Source: Rhizobium leguminosarum bv. trifolii WSM2297
GTDB taxonomy: Bacteria > Pseudomonadota > Alphaproteobacteria > Rhizobiales > Rhizobiaceae
NCBI RefSeq assembly: GCF_000271845.1
Contig: NZ_JH719393.1
Location: 434,001 to 498,000 of the forward strand
Length of the DNA stretch: 64,000 nucleotides
Reading direction: 5' to 3'
Both the position numbers and the translations under genes were made by a program. Position 1 is the first letter of the stretch. The number at the start of each line of letters is the position of its first letter. The notes beneath the pieces are model-generated. The model did no database searches, was not told the origin of the DNA, and worked only from the letters and a program-made list of their open reading frames with translations. This document shows, one piece after another, positions 36,391 to 44,993 of the stretch.

Positions 36391-36678
36391 GATCGCTTCC
36401 TCACCGTTTCGTTGCTGATGGGTTGATTATCTCCATTCGCAACGAAGGCGTAATCATACCGCGGTCTAGGAGACGTACATCAAAGGTCCATCGGGGATCG
36501 ACGCGTCCGAGGGGGCATGTCGGTAAACCGCTGCAGGTCTCAGCTCGGCGCTTACGCTGAAGCCGCCATCATCCCACGCGAAACCGCGTTCATGTCGGCA
36601 GAGCGCGGATCCGGATTGCCTGAAGATCATGCTCAGCAGAATTGAAGCTCAATCTCGGGTGTCAAAAGCAACGCTTCG
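36391..36678. other. Intergenic region upstream of nitroreductase
   Basis: 288 bp with no supported gene. It separates the ArsR-type regulator from the nitroreductase and presumably holds the nitroreductase promoter. No convincing operator palindrome was found. Confidence 0.35.
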
Positions 36679-37038
36679 TCATTTTGTCTGGTGCCCGGCC
36701 CGGACGTGTTCTGCTGGGGAGCGACGGTGCGATCCGAAGATGTCGGCGAGCGTATCGAGCATCGTCTTGGCCGCACCGGATTGAAGGGAATAAAAGATCG
36801 TCTGGGCAGCCCTTCGCGTCTGCACGAGCCCCTGTTCTCGAAGAATTGCCAGATGCTGGGAAGTCGAAGATTGGCTCAATCCCACCTCATCGGCCAGCAC
36901 GGTCACCGACACTTCCCCCTCGGTCAACAGATGCAGAATGTGAAGCCGTTTGGCGTTCCCCATGGCCGACAAGAAGCTTGCTTCGCTGTCGAAGGCGCTG
37001 GTTTCAGGGGAAGGCGCGGCTGGCGATCGATTGTTCAG
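36679..37038 (-). CDS. ArsR-family transcriptional regulator (probable CTG start)
   Basis: About 119 residues. The winged helix-turn-helix ANAKRLHILHLL...VLADEVGLSQSSTSQHLAILREQGLVQTRR is a clear ArsR core; no metal-binding CxC motif is seen in helix 5, so it is probably a non-metal (redox or other) sensor. No ATG precedes the core in a good context. AAAGGAG lies seven bases before an in-frame CTG at 37036-37038, giving an N-terminus reading LNNRSPAAPSPETSAFDSEA; the alternative TTG at 36972 or the ATG at 36963 has no ribosome site. It may control the downstream nitroreductase and FMN reductase. Confidence 0.75.
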   Translation of the reverse strand: MNNRSPAAPSPETSAFDSEASFLSAMGNAKRLHILHLLTEGEVSVTVLADEVGLSQSSTSQHLAILREQGLVQTRRAAQTIFYSLQSGAAKTMLDTLADIFGSHRRSPAEHVRAGHQTK

Positions 37039-37248
37039 GCGTGATCTCCTTTATGAAATCCAAGCCGGGCATGAGGTCATATCCCCGAGCTTTAATTTAG
37101 AGATAACGCATGCGGGTCACGGCGAAACCCATTGCCGGCGCCGCGCCGTCTTTTTCAACGCAAATTGGATACGGCGCGCATCAAATGGACAGGCAATTGA
37201 TGTTCGAGGCCGGCATTCTTGGTCTTGGAACGCGGCCCGGCAAGAAAA

Positions 37249-37941
37249 TTAGCGCGAGCCGGCCTGCCGCATTTGCGCCGGCAGCGTCTCCCAGGCCCGG
37301 ATCAGTTCGCCGATCGAACCGGCCTCCATCTTGTGCATGACGTTGCTGCGATGAAGTTTGACCGTCACTTCGCTGATGCCGAGGTCGAAGGCGATTTGTT
37401 TGTTGAGGCGTCCGCGCGCCACTTCATGCAGAACTTCGCGCTCGCGCTGCGTCAGCGTCTCCAGGCGTTTGACATTGCGTTTGGCGATTGCGGCTTCGGC
37501 CCGTCGTTCGGTATCCATCGCAATGGCCGCAGTGATGGCGTCGAGCAGCGTCTGGTCCCGCACCGGCTTGGTGAGAAAATCCACCGCGCCGGCCTTCATC
37601 GCCTGGACGGTCATCGGGATATCGCCATGGCCGGTCAGAAAAATGATCGGCTTGGAAATGCCGTTTTCGGCCAGATGGCTCTGCAGGTGAAGGCCGCTTG
37701 CTCCGGGCATACGCACATCGAGGATCAGACAGCCGGGGTTTTCCAAGAGATCGGCATCAAGCAATTCGCGGGTCGAGGCAAAACTGATCGATTGAAAACC
37801 CGCCGACAGGATAAGCTCCGACAGCGCCTCGCGAACCGATGCGTCGTCATCGACGATAATGACGAGCGGCTGATCTTCTTCATATCTGCCCTGCAGTGAT
37901 AACGGCGCCGATCTCCGCAGCAACGGCTGGTCAACTCTCAT
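37249..37941 (-). CDS. FixJ/NarL-type response regulator (third regulator of the operon)
   Basis: 230 residues. Receiver domain (residues about 25-140) with acidic pocket VDDD, phospho-acceptor Asp in LILDVRMPG, Thr in FLTGHGD and Lys in FLTKP; then a LuxR-type helix-turn-helix (LTQREREVLHEVARGRLNKQIAFDLGISEVTVKLHRSNVMHKM). GGAGGGTAAC before the ATG at 37941 lies inside the end of the preceding receiver gene; a longer frame to 38004 is rejected. Last gene of a four-gene signalling operon read from the histidine kinase. Confidence 0.9.
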   Translation of the reverse strand: MRVDQPLLRRSAPLSLQGRYEEDQPLVIIVDDDASVREALSELILSAGFQSISFASTRELLDADLLENPGCLILDVRMPGASGLHLQSHLAENGISKPIIFLTGHGDIPMTVQAMKAGAVDFLTKPVRDQTLLDAITAAIAMDTERRAEAAIAKRNVKRLETLTQREREVLHEVARGRLNKQIAFDLGISEVTVKLHRSNVMHKMEAGSIGELIRAWETLPAQMRQAGSR

Positions 37942-37942
37942 G

Positions 37943-38320
37943 TTACCCTCCATCTCTCGAGTGGTGTAAAGCATTGGCGATAGCCGCCAGCAGGGCCTGG
38001 GCATCGAAGGGCTTGCGGAAGAAACCTCCGCCTCCCTGGGCGCGGCCCTGATCCGCGATCTCGTGGCGGCCCGTGATCAGGAACACCGGCAACTCGGGAC
38101 GTGATTTTCTCACCAGGTCACGAAGCTCGAAGCCGTCGATGCCGGGCATTCCGATATCGGTGATGAGCACATCAAGGTCCGACAGCCCGCTGACGAGCAG
38201 CGAGCCCGCCGACGGGAAGCCGCGGGCCACATAACCCGCCGATTCCAGAAGGTCGCCCATCGATTCAAGCAGTCTTGGATCGTCATCGACAATTGCGACG
38301 ACATGTCTTGTTTCGTTCAT
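37943..38320 (-). CDS. Stand-alone receiver-domain protein (CheY-like)
   Basis: 125 residues, a receiver domain with nothing attached. The acidic pair is VDDDP, the phospho-acceptor Asp is in LITDIGMPG, and Lys in FFRKPF is conserved, so phosphorylation is expected. A Gly-rich QGGGG run just before the Lys is unusual. With no output domain it may serve as a phosphate sink, a relay or a competitive partner for the kinase. The ATG at 38320 (GGGGGG upstream) starts two bases after the previous regulator ends and stops one base before the next begins. Confidence 0.88.
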   Translation of the reverse strand: MNETRHVVAIVDDDPRLLESMGDLLESAGYVARGFPSAGSLLVSGLSDLDVLITDIGMPGIDGFELRDLVRKSRPELPVFLITGRHEIADQGRAQGGGGFFRKPFDAQALLAAIANALHHSRDGG

Positions 38321-38322
38321 GT

Positions 38323-38964
38323 TCAATTCCCCCCCACCCGGCGCGAGTGGGTAATCGGTATTTCCAGTTTCTCCGCGATCCGCACGAGATCGGCGAGCGA
38401 CGCCGCCGCCATTTTCTGCATCACGTTTCTTCTATGGATCTGCAGTGTGACTTCGCTGATCCCGAGTTCGGCTGCCGCCTGCTTGTTGAGAAGACCGCTG
38501 ACAACGAGCGGCAGCACTTCGCGCTCGCGCGGCGTCAGGTCGAGATAATGTCGTCTGAGCATGTCGAGCTCGGCGCGTCCCGATCGCTTTTCCCGATCCT
38601 CGGCGAGTGCCGCATGGATTGCCGCCAGGAGATCCGCGTCACTGAACGGTTTTGTGAGGAAATCGACGGCGCCGCTTTTGATCGCTCGCACGGAGGAGGG
38701 GATGTCGCCATGCCCGGTAATGAAGACGATCGGCGGGTGATCCCCGTCGGCGATTTGCCTCTGCAGGTCGAGGCCGTTGATGTCGGGCAGTTCGATATCG
38801 AGGATGAGGCAGGCGGGTAGATCCGGCTTGTCCGCTTTCACGTAGTCGCCGGCCGATTCGAAGGCGATGGCGCGCATGCCGTGCGCGTCCAGCAGCTCGC
38901 CGAGCGCTTCGCGGATGCGTTCATCGTCATCGACGATGAAGACAATATGGTCGTCCGCCGTCAT
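38323..38964 (-). CDS. FixJ/NarL-type response regulator (first regulator of the operon)
   Basis: 213 residues. Receiver (VDDDERIREAL; Asp in LILDIELPD; Lys in FLTKPF) followed by LuxR helix-turn-helix (LTPREREVLPLVVSGLLNKQAAAELGISEVTLQIHRRNVMQKM). Overall similar in layout to the third regulator, yet the two DNA-recognition helices differ (VTLQIHRRN here, VTVKLHRSN there), suggesting related but distinct targets. The start overlaps the histidine kinase stop by 4 bp (ATGA), so kinase and regulator are translated coupled. Confidence 0.92.
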   Translation of the reverse strand: MTADDHIVFIVDDDERIREALGELLDAHGMRAIAFESAGDYVKADKPDLPACLILDIELPDINGLDLQRQIADGDHPPIVFITGHGDIPSSVRAIKSGAVDFLTKPFSDADLLAAIHAALAEDREKRSGRAELDMLRRHYLDLTPREREVLPLVVSGLLNKQAAAELGISEVTLQIHRRNVMQKMAAASLADLVRIAEKLEIPITHSRRVGGN

Positions 38965-41900
38965 GACGCCGCCTTTGTTTCAATGGGCAATGTGAAGATC
39001 AACGTCGCTCCGTGCGGATTGTTCTTCTCTGCCCATAAACGTCCGCCGTGCAGCTCGACGATCGAGCGGCAGATCGCCAGACCCATGCCCATGCCGTTTT
39101 CCTTGGTCGTGAAGAACGGCTCGAACATCTTCTCGGGAAATTCGATACCTCCGCCGCGATCGCTGATTTCGGTCTGAACCGCATTGCCCATATGGCGCAC
39201 GCGCATCCCGATCACCCTGTCACCGGCGACGGCGTCCATCGCCTCGATCCCGTTGCGGACGAGATTGATCAGAACCTGCTGGATCTGGATGCGATCGATG
39301 GCGATGAACGGGAGGTTTCCATCGACCTCCACATCCATCCTGGCGCGCCGCCGCGCCGCTTCGTCGGCCATGAGGTTGCGCGCTTCATCGATGACGCTTG
39401 AGAGCGTCGTGTAAGCCCGCCTGTCTGCGGATTGTTTGAACAGGGCGCGGATGCGGCTGACGACGTCTGCGGCCGAGTTGGCGTCGCGGACAATGCGTTC
39501 GACCGTCCTCTGCGCCCGCTCCATGTTCGGGGGCTCGGCCATGAGCCAGCGCTGGCAAGCATGCGAGTTGGCGACGACGGCTGCGAGCGGCTGATTCACC
39601 TCATGGGCTATGGAGGCCGAGAGTTCGGCGAGGCTCGCCACCTGGCTCGCCCGCGCAAGGCCTTCCCGTGCCTGACGCAGATCTTCCTCCGCCCGAACCT
39701 CTCCGTCGATATCAAGGCAGATGACATTCCACTGGACGATCACGCCGTCTGCATTGCGCATCGGCGCGGCGCGCGTTTCGACCCAACGATATTCTCCATC
39801 GAACCGGCGCAGACGGTGCCGTCGCGCATAGGGTTCGCCGGTGTGCAACGAATGGGCATAATCCTCTTTGACACTCGCCACGTCGTCGGGATGGACGCCG
39901 GCATCGAGTGTGCCGTCCAGCCGGGTTTTCCCCGTTCCATCAAGCTCTTCGAGCTTATATCCGAGGAAATCGCGGAGCTGAGGGTTGCGGTATACCGGTT
40001 CTCCATCGGGCGCCGCGCAATCGATCATTGCCGGCAGCGTTTCGACGATCTGCCAAAGTGAGCGTTCTCTCTCGCGCAACTCCTCCTCAATACGCAATTG
40101 GTCGTCGATGTCATGGGTGAGGCCGTACCACTGGATGATTTGCCCGCTCTCGTCCCTGAGCGGCTCGGCGCTGCCTTTGACCCAGCGGTAGACGCCATCA
40201 GCGCGCCGCAGGCGATACTGCTTTGAAAAGCGCTCGCCGGTGGCGAAGGAATGGTTGAGCGCTTCTGCAAGGCTCCCCGCATCGTCTGGATGGACGGCAG
40301 CTTCGATGAGCGCCGCCAGTCGGCTCATGCCCGGCTTTTCCATATGAGCGATGTTGAGACCCAGAAAATCGATCAGACGCTGGTTGAAGAAGGTCGGAGC
40401 GCCTTCCGGATCAAGCCGCCAGAGCAGGCTCGGAACCATGTTCACGAGTTGCGAAAGCTCCCGCTCCCGGTCGCGCAGCGCTTCCTGCACGCGCATCTCA
40501 TCGTCGATGTCGACCGATATCACGTACCATTGGACGATCGCGCCATTTTGATCCCGCAGCGGCTCGGCGCGGCCGTCGACCCAGCGGTAGGCTCCATCGA
40601 CACGGCGCATACGGTATTTTATCGAGAAGGGATCGCCGCTGACGAGGGAACGGTGAACCGTCTCAAGGAGTCTCGATGAATCGTCGGGGTGAACGAGGGT
40701 GTGAATAACCGACGAGAGGCGGCTCATGCCCGGCTTGTCCATATCCCCTACGTCGAGACCGAAAAAATCAATCAGGCGCTTGTTGAAGAAGACCGGCTCG
40801 CCTTGCGGCGTCAGGCGTCTAATCTGCGCCGGGACCATGTCGACGAGCTGAGAGAGTTCGCGCTCGCGATCCCGCAATGCCTCCAAGGCGCGCACCTCTT
40901 CGTCGATGTCGAGAGAAACGCCGTACCATTGCACGACCGTTCCGGCGTCATCGCGCCGAGGTTCCACCCGGCATTCCGCCCAGCGGTAGGCGCCGTCCTT
41001 TTCGCGCCAGCGAAATCGCATCGCGCTGCCGCCGCCGCTTTCGAAACAATTCTGCAGCGTGCGCTGAACGTCAGGCGCGTCTTCTGGATGGATCAGCTGC
41101 TGCAGCAGCTCTTCGATGCGCGGCTCGCCGAGCGCGTCGAAATTGGCGATGACGGCCCGGAAATGGTCCTGATAGCGCTTGTTGAAATAAACCGACCCGC
41201 TCGTCGGCTCGACGCTCCAGACGCGAACCGGGACCGCGTCGATCATCTGCTGCAGCGCTCGCTCGCTTAGGCGCACCGCCTCTTCGGCACGGACCTGATC
41301 GTCGATGTCGTGGCAAAGACCGTACCACTGGACGATGTTTCCCGTCTGATCCCGCATCGGCTCGGCGCGGCTCGACATCCAGTGATAGGCGCCGTCGGCG
41401 CGGCGCAGCCGATACCGCATGGCGAAGTTCTCGCCGGTGGCGAGGCAATGGTTGAGCGCTTCCCCGAAGCCCATCGCATCATCGGGATGAATGATGGCCT
41501 CGACGACTGATTGCAGCCGGCTCATGCCTGGCCTGTCCGAATCCGCGACATCGAGACCGAGAAAATCGACCATCCGTCTGTTGAAGAAGGTCGGTTCGCC
41601 CTCAGGTGTCAGGCGCCAGACGTGGCTCGGCACCAAGTCGACGAGCTGCGAGAGCTCCTGCTCCCGCTCGCGCAATGTCTCCACGCTTTGCCGCAATGTG
41701 CTGACGGCCAGCTGGTGTTGCCTGGATATGGCGGCGACGATCAACGCCGAAAATGCCGAGATGGCCAGAAAAAGCTGCAGCATGATCTGCTTGTGTTTCT
41801 GGGATTCGTGATCGCCGACAAATTCGCTGGTCCCGGTTGCCGTGAAGACGGCGGTGATCAGAGCAAGGAGAACGAGCGATATGGCCGCGCCCTTGAACTC

Positions 41901-42596
41901 GAAGCGGACCGCGGCCCAGAGAAGAGGCGGCATGATGATGTAGGCGAAGGGAAGGTAGCCACTCAGCGAAAGAGCCGCGACACCGAGGAAAATCAGTCCA
42001 AGGACGCCAGCTTCCAGCCATTGTGCCACCGAAAGCCGGGTCTTGCCGCGCCAGTTGTGGAAGACGGCGAGCGCCAGCGGCGCGACGATCAGGACGCCGG
42101 TTGCATCACCGATCCACCAAAGGGGCCAGGCCGTCACGAAGGATTGCGATTGTATTCCAAACCACGCGAGCGTTGCACTTCCCACCGTCGCGCTGACGAT
42201 GGGCGCAACTCCGGCCCCCAGGACGACGAATGCAAGAACTTCCTGCAAGGTTTCCAGCTGTGCCGGCCGCTTCAAGACCCGATTGACCAGCCATGCCGCG
42301 ACGACCGCTTCAAGAGCATTGCCGACATAGATCAGAAAGGCCGCAGGCAGCGGACTGTGGAACCAGATGGCATTGCTGAGCAGCTCTGCCAGGCAGCCTC
42401 CCAATATCCACCATAGCCAGCTGCGCCTGGGGGCGAGGATGAGCGTGGCGATGAAAAGTCCGCCCGGAGGCCAGATGGAAATGCCCGTTCCCGGCACGAT
42501 TGCCAGCGACTGGGCGAAGCCGCAGCCGAGCACATAGGCGGCGATGAAGAGCCCCAGATACAGGGCGCGGGGGCGGTGCGACCAAACGCTCATCAT
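38961..42596 (-). CDS. MASE1/five-PAS hybrid sensor histidine kinase
   Basis: About 1211 residues from the ATG at 42596 (AGGAG seven bases upstream; the longer frame from 42683 has none). Residues about 5-300 form a MASE1 membrane sensor with eight or so hydrophobic segments (WPPGGLFIATLILAP and WWIGDATGVLIVAPLALA are typical). Five PAS-PAC modules of about 133 residues follow (about 315-980), each ending in a variant of RRADGAYRW..AEPLRD..G.IVQWYG...DID. HisKA has the phospho-His in SASIAHEVNQPLAAVV, and the ATPase domain has the N box NLVRNGIEAMD and G boxes SDRGGGIEF and GMGMGLAICRSIVELHGG. No receiver domain at the C-terminus. The signal is unknown. Confidence 0.9.
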   Translation of the reverse strand: MMSVWSHRPRALYLGLFIAAYVLGCGFAQSLAIVPGTGISIWPPGGLFIATLILAPRRSWLWWILGGCLAELLSNAIWFHSPLPAAFLIYVGNALEAVVAAWLVNRVLKRPAQLETLQEVLAFVVLGAGVAPIVSATVGSATLAWFGIQSQSFVTAWPLWWIGDATGVLIVAPLALAVFHNWRGKTRLSVAQWLEAGVLGLIFLGVAALSLSGYLPFAYIIMPPLLWAAVRFEFKGAAISLVLLALITAVFTATGTSEFVGDHESQKHKQIMLQLFLAISAFSALIVAAISRQHQLAVSTLRQSVETLREREQELSQLVDLVPSHVWRLTPEGEPTFFNRRMVDFLGLDVADSDRPGMSRLQSVVEAIIHPDDAMGFGEALNHCLATGENFAMRYRLRRADGAYHWMSSRAEPMRDQTGNIVQWYGLCHDIDDQVRAEEAVRLSERALQQMIDAVPVRVWSVEPTSGSVYFNKRYQDHFRAVIANFDALGEPRIEELLQQLIHPEDAPDVQRTLQNCFESGGGSAMRFRWREKDGAYRWAECRVEPRRDDAGTVVQWYGVSLDIDEEVRALEALRDRERELSQLVDMVPAQIRRLTPQGEPVFFNKRLIDFFGLDVGDMDKPGMSRLSSVIHTLVHPDDSSRLLETVHRSLVSGDPFSIKYRMRRVDGAYRWVDGRAEPLRDQNGAIVQWYVISVDIDDEMRVQEALRDRERELSQLVNMVPSLLWRLDPEGAPTFFNQRLIDFLGLNIAHMEKPGMSRLAALIEAAVHPDDAGSLAEALNHSFATGERFSKQYRLRRADGVYRWVKGSAEPLRDESGQIIQWYGLTHDIDDQLRIEEELRERERSLWQIVETLPAMIDCAAPDGEPVYRNPQLRDFLGYKLEELDGTGKTRLDGTLDAGVHPDDVASVKEDYAHSLHTGEPYARRHRLRRFDGEYRWVETRAAPMRNADGVIVQWNVICLDIDGEVRAEEDLRQAREGLARASQVASLAELSASIAHEVNQPLAAVVANSHACQRWLMAEPPNMERAQRTVERIVRDANSAADVVSRIRALFKQSADRRAYTTLSSVIDEARNLMADEAARRRARMDVEVDGNLPFIAIDRIQIQQVLINLVRNGIEAMDAVAGDRVIGMRVRHMGNAVQTEISDRGGGIEFPEKMFEPFFTTKENGMGMGLAICRSIVELHGGRLWAEKNNPHGATLIFTLPIETKAAS

Positions 42597-42937
42597 CAAC
42601 CACTCCTGTCGGGCAGGCAAAACGCGGGGATCGTCAGCATTCGGTGCAGCACTTGTTCTTGATGTCGGGGCCGGCGAGCTCATGCTCGAACCGTAATCCC
42701 GTCACCTCACAGCCGCAACTCATGGAAATCCATACATTGCGCGGAGAGGTAGTGTTGCGTCGACGCCGGATATTCAGCGCGAACGAGGAGTGAGGGCCGG
42801 TTCGGTTCCCGGTCGATTATTCTAAACCTTGGGTCTGTTCGGCTATACCTACGGCTAAGATGTTCACCCTCACGCATGATGGAAGGGTTTTGGCTTTCCG
42901 GTCAATGTCGACCCAAAAGATTGCAAGGATGGCTGAC

Positions 42938-43690
42938 ATGAAAATTACGGTGGTGGGAGCAAGCGGTCTCATCGGGACGCAACTCTCGGAGCGCCTGCGC
43001 CGGTCAGGCCACGAGGTCACGGCCGCCTCCTTGTCGGTTGGCGTCGACACCGCTACCGGCAAGGGCCTCGACGCGGCCGTGGCGGAAACCGATATCATCG
43101 TTGATGTGACCAACGCCGCATCATTTGGTGACAGCGCTGCATTGGATTTTTTCAAGGCTTCGACGAAGAATTTGCTTGCCACCGCCGCTGAAGCCGGCGT
43201 CGGGCATTATCTCGCCCTCTCCGTCGTCGGCACGCCGCTGCTGGTGGAAAGCGACTATTTTCGCGCGAAAATGGTGCAGGAGAATCTTATCCGCGCGTCA
43301 AATCGCCCCTATACGATCCTCCGCTCTACGCAGTTTTACGAGTTCATCAGCGGATTGATCGATATCGGCGCGCAAGACGATGTCTTTCGACTGCCGCCGG
43401 CCTTGATGAGGCCGGTCTCAGCCGGGGACGTCGCCGCCTTCCTGGCCGAATTGACCGTCGCAACGCCTTTGGGCGGTGTCGTCGAAATCGGCGGCCCGGA
43501 ACAGTTCGGTGTCGACGAGGTCGCACGGATCTATCTCGCTGCAAACGAAGACCAGCGGCAGGTGATAACGGATCCGTCCACGTCGTATTTCGGGGTCGAA
43601 TTGACCGGCGACGCACTGCTTCCGGGCGCTGGCGCGCGGATAGCGTCCGAGAAGCTCTCCGAATGGCTATATCAATCGATGGCGGATTAG
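42938..43690 (+). CDS. NAD(P)-binding atypical SDR (NmrA-like) protein
   Basis: 250 residues from the ATG at 42938, with AAGGA nine bases upstream; a longer frame from 42860 is possible. KITVVGASGLIGTQLSERL is a Rossmann NAD(P)-binding motif, and ALSVVGTPLLVESDYFRAKMVQENLIR is the typical second half of atypical SDR proteins lacking the full Tyr-x3-Lys pair. Such proteins are often redox sensors or oxidoreductases acting on quinones or small carbonyls. No partner gene is apparent; divergent from the histidine kinase operon. Confidence 0.82.
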   Translation: MKITVVGASGLIGTQLSERLRRSGHEVTAASLSVGVDTATGKGLDAAVAETDIIVDVTNAASFGDSAALDFFKASTKNLLATAAEAGVGHYLALSVVGTPLLVESDYFRAKMVQENLIRASNRPYTILRSTQFYEFISGLIDIGAQDDVFRLPPALMRPVSAGDVAAFLAELTVATPLGGVVEIGGPEQFGVDEVARIYLAANEDQRQVITDPSTSYFGVELTGDALLPGAGARIASEKLSEWLYQSMAD

Positions 43691-43893
43691 ATCGTGTCGA
43701 TCGGCATTTGTCGGCCGTTTCGCTCCTCAATCGGCTTTTCTCAGCCTTCTCGCATTGCCGGTTTGGGCATCGGACGAGGTCTTTGCGGAACACATGATTT
43801 ATATCGAAGTTCTATCCCCGATTCACGCTGCAGCCGGCACGCCCGATGTTCATCGGTGGTTTGAAGCCTGCCTGCGAGATCGGAGACCGCGAC

Positions 43894-44775
43894 GTGCCGG
43901 AAGTGTCGATAGATGATCGGGAGAAACGGAAGGCGCGGCGGGCGGAGCGGCGGCAGAAGCAGCGCGAGGCCAACGTCGAGCGTGCCGCCAAGATGCACGA
44001 AGCCAGGGTCGACGCCGGGGAACGAAGGGTAGCGATCTCTGACGGCCATGCCGAGGGGAGGGTCCACATCGGTTGCTCGGGCTGGTATTACTGGCATTGG
44101 CAGGGTTCCTTCTACCCCGCCGATCTTCCTCGAAAGCAATGGTTTTCGTTTTACGAGCGAGAGTTCGAGACGGTCGAGCTGAACGCGCCGTTCTATTCAT
44201 GGCCAACAGTTGCCACGGTGAAAACCTGGCTTCGCCAGGTGACTGGCGATTTCGTCTATACGATCAAGGTGTGCGAGTTAATCACGCATATCAGGCGTTT
44301 CGAAGAGACCGACGATCTGATCAGAGATTTCGGTTATATCGCGGATATGCTCGACAAGCGGATGGGGTGTTTCCTTTTCCAGCTGCCGCCGAGTATCCGC
44401 TATTCGCCCGACACTCTGCAGCTCATCCTTCGCCAGCTCGATCCGCAGCGCCGGAACGTTGTCGAATTCCGCCACAAAACTTGGTGGAACGACGAGGTGT
44501 TCAAGCAGTTCGAGGCTGCCGGCGCGATCTTCTGCTCATGTAGCGGGCCGCGTCTTCCAGACGAGTTGGTGAAGACCGCTGACGATATTTACATTCGTTT
44601 CCATGGCACCACGCGATGGTACCGTCACGATTACAGCGAAGCCGAGCTGACGGTCTGGGCCGAGCGGATAAAGAGCAGCGGAGCGAAAACGGTCTGGACC
44701 TACTTCAACAATGACAGAGACGCTCACGCCATCAACAACGCCAAGATGCTGTCGCGACTTCTAGGCGAACGGTAA
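43894..44775 (+). CDS. DUF72 (YecE-like) domain protein
   Basis: Residues from about 50 on carry the DUF72 TIM-barrel pattern: VHIGCSGWYYWHWQGSFYPADLPRKQWFSFYEREFETVELNAPFY, then FVYTIKV, LFQLPPSIRY, NVVEFRHKTWW and YIRFHG. The biochemical role of the family is unsettled. Unlike most members this one begins with about 50 very basic/acidic residues (EKRKARRAERRQKQREANVERAAK), which may form a coiled coil. GTG at 43894 with GGAG eight bases upstream is preferred; ATG at 43846 would add 16 residues. No operon partner. Confidence 0.82.
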   Translation: MPEVSIDDREKRKARRAERRQKQREANVERAAKMHEARVDAGERRVAISDGHAEGRVHIGCSGWYYWHWQGSFYPADLPRKQWFSFYEREFETVELNAPFYSWPTVATVKTWLRQVTGDFVYTIKVCELITHIRRFEETDDLIRDFGYIADMLDKRMGCFLFQLPPSIRYSPDTLQLILRQLDPQRRNVVEFRHKTWWNDEVFKQFEAAGAIFCSCSGPRLPDELVKTADDIYIRFHGTTRWYRHDYSEAELTVWAERIKSSGAKTVWTYFNNDRDAHAINNAKMLSRLLGER

Positions 44776-44993
44776 TTCCATTGCTACCAACGTCAGTCTC
44801 CGTCAGACAGTTGCGCGGCTGACGCGGGATGTCGGCCGCTGTCACCACCTCTTGCCTCATGAATGATGGCACCCGCTCCCTGATATCAGCTGTGACGAAG
44901 GTTCAAGAAATCTTCATGAAAGCTCAGGGTTGAAATGGTGGAGCGCGGCTCCAAATCCCGTCGGCGGTCGTCGAAACTAGAGGGGATGGGCGT

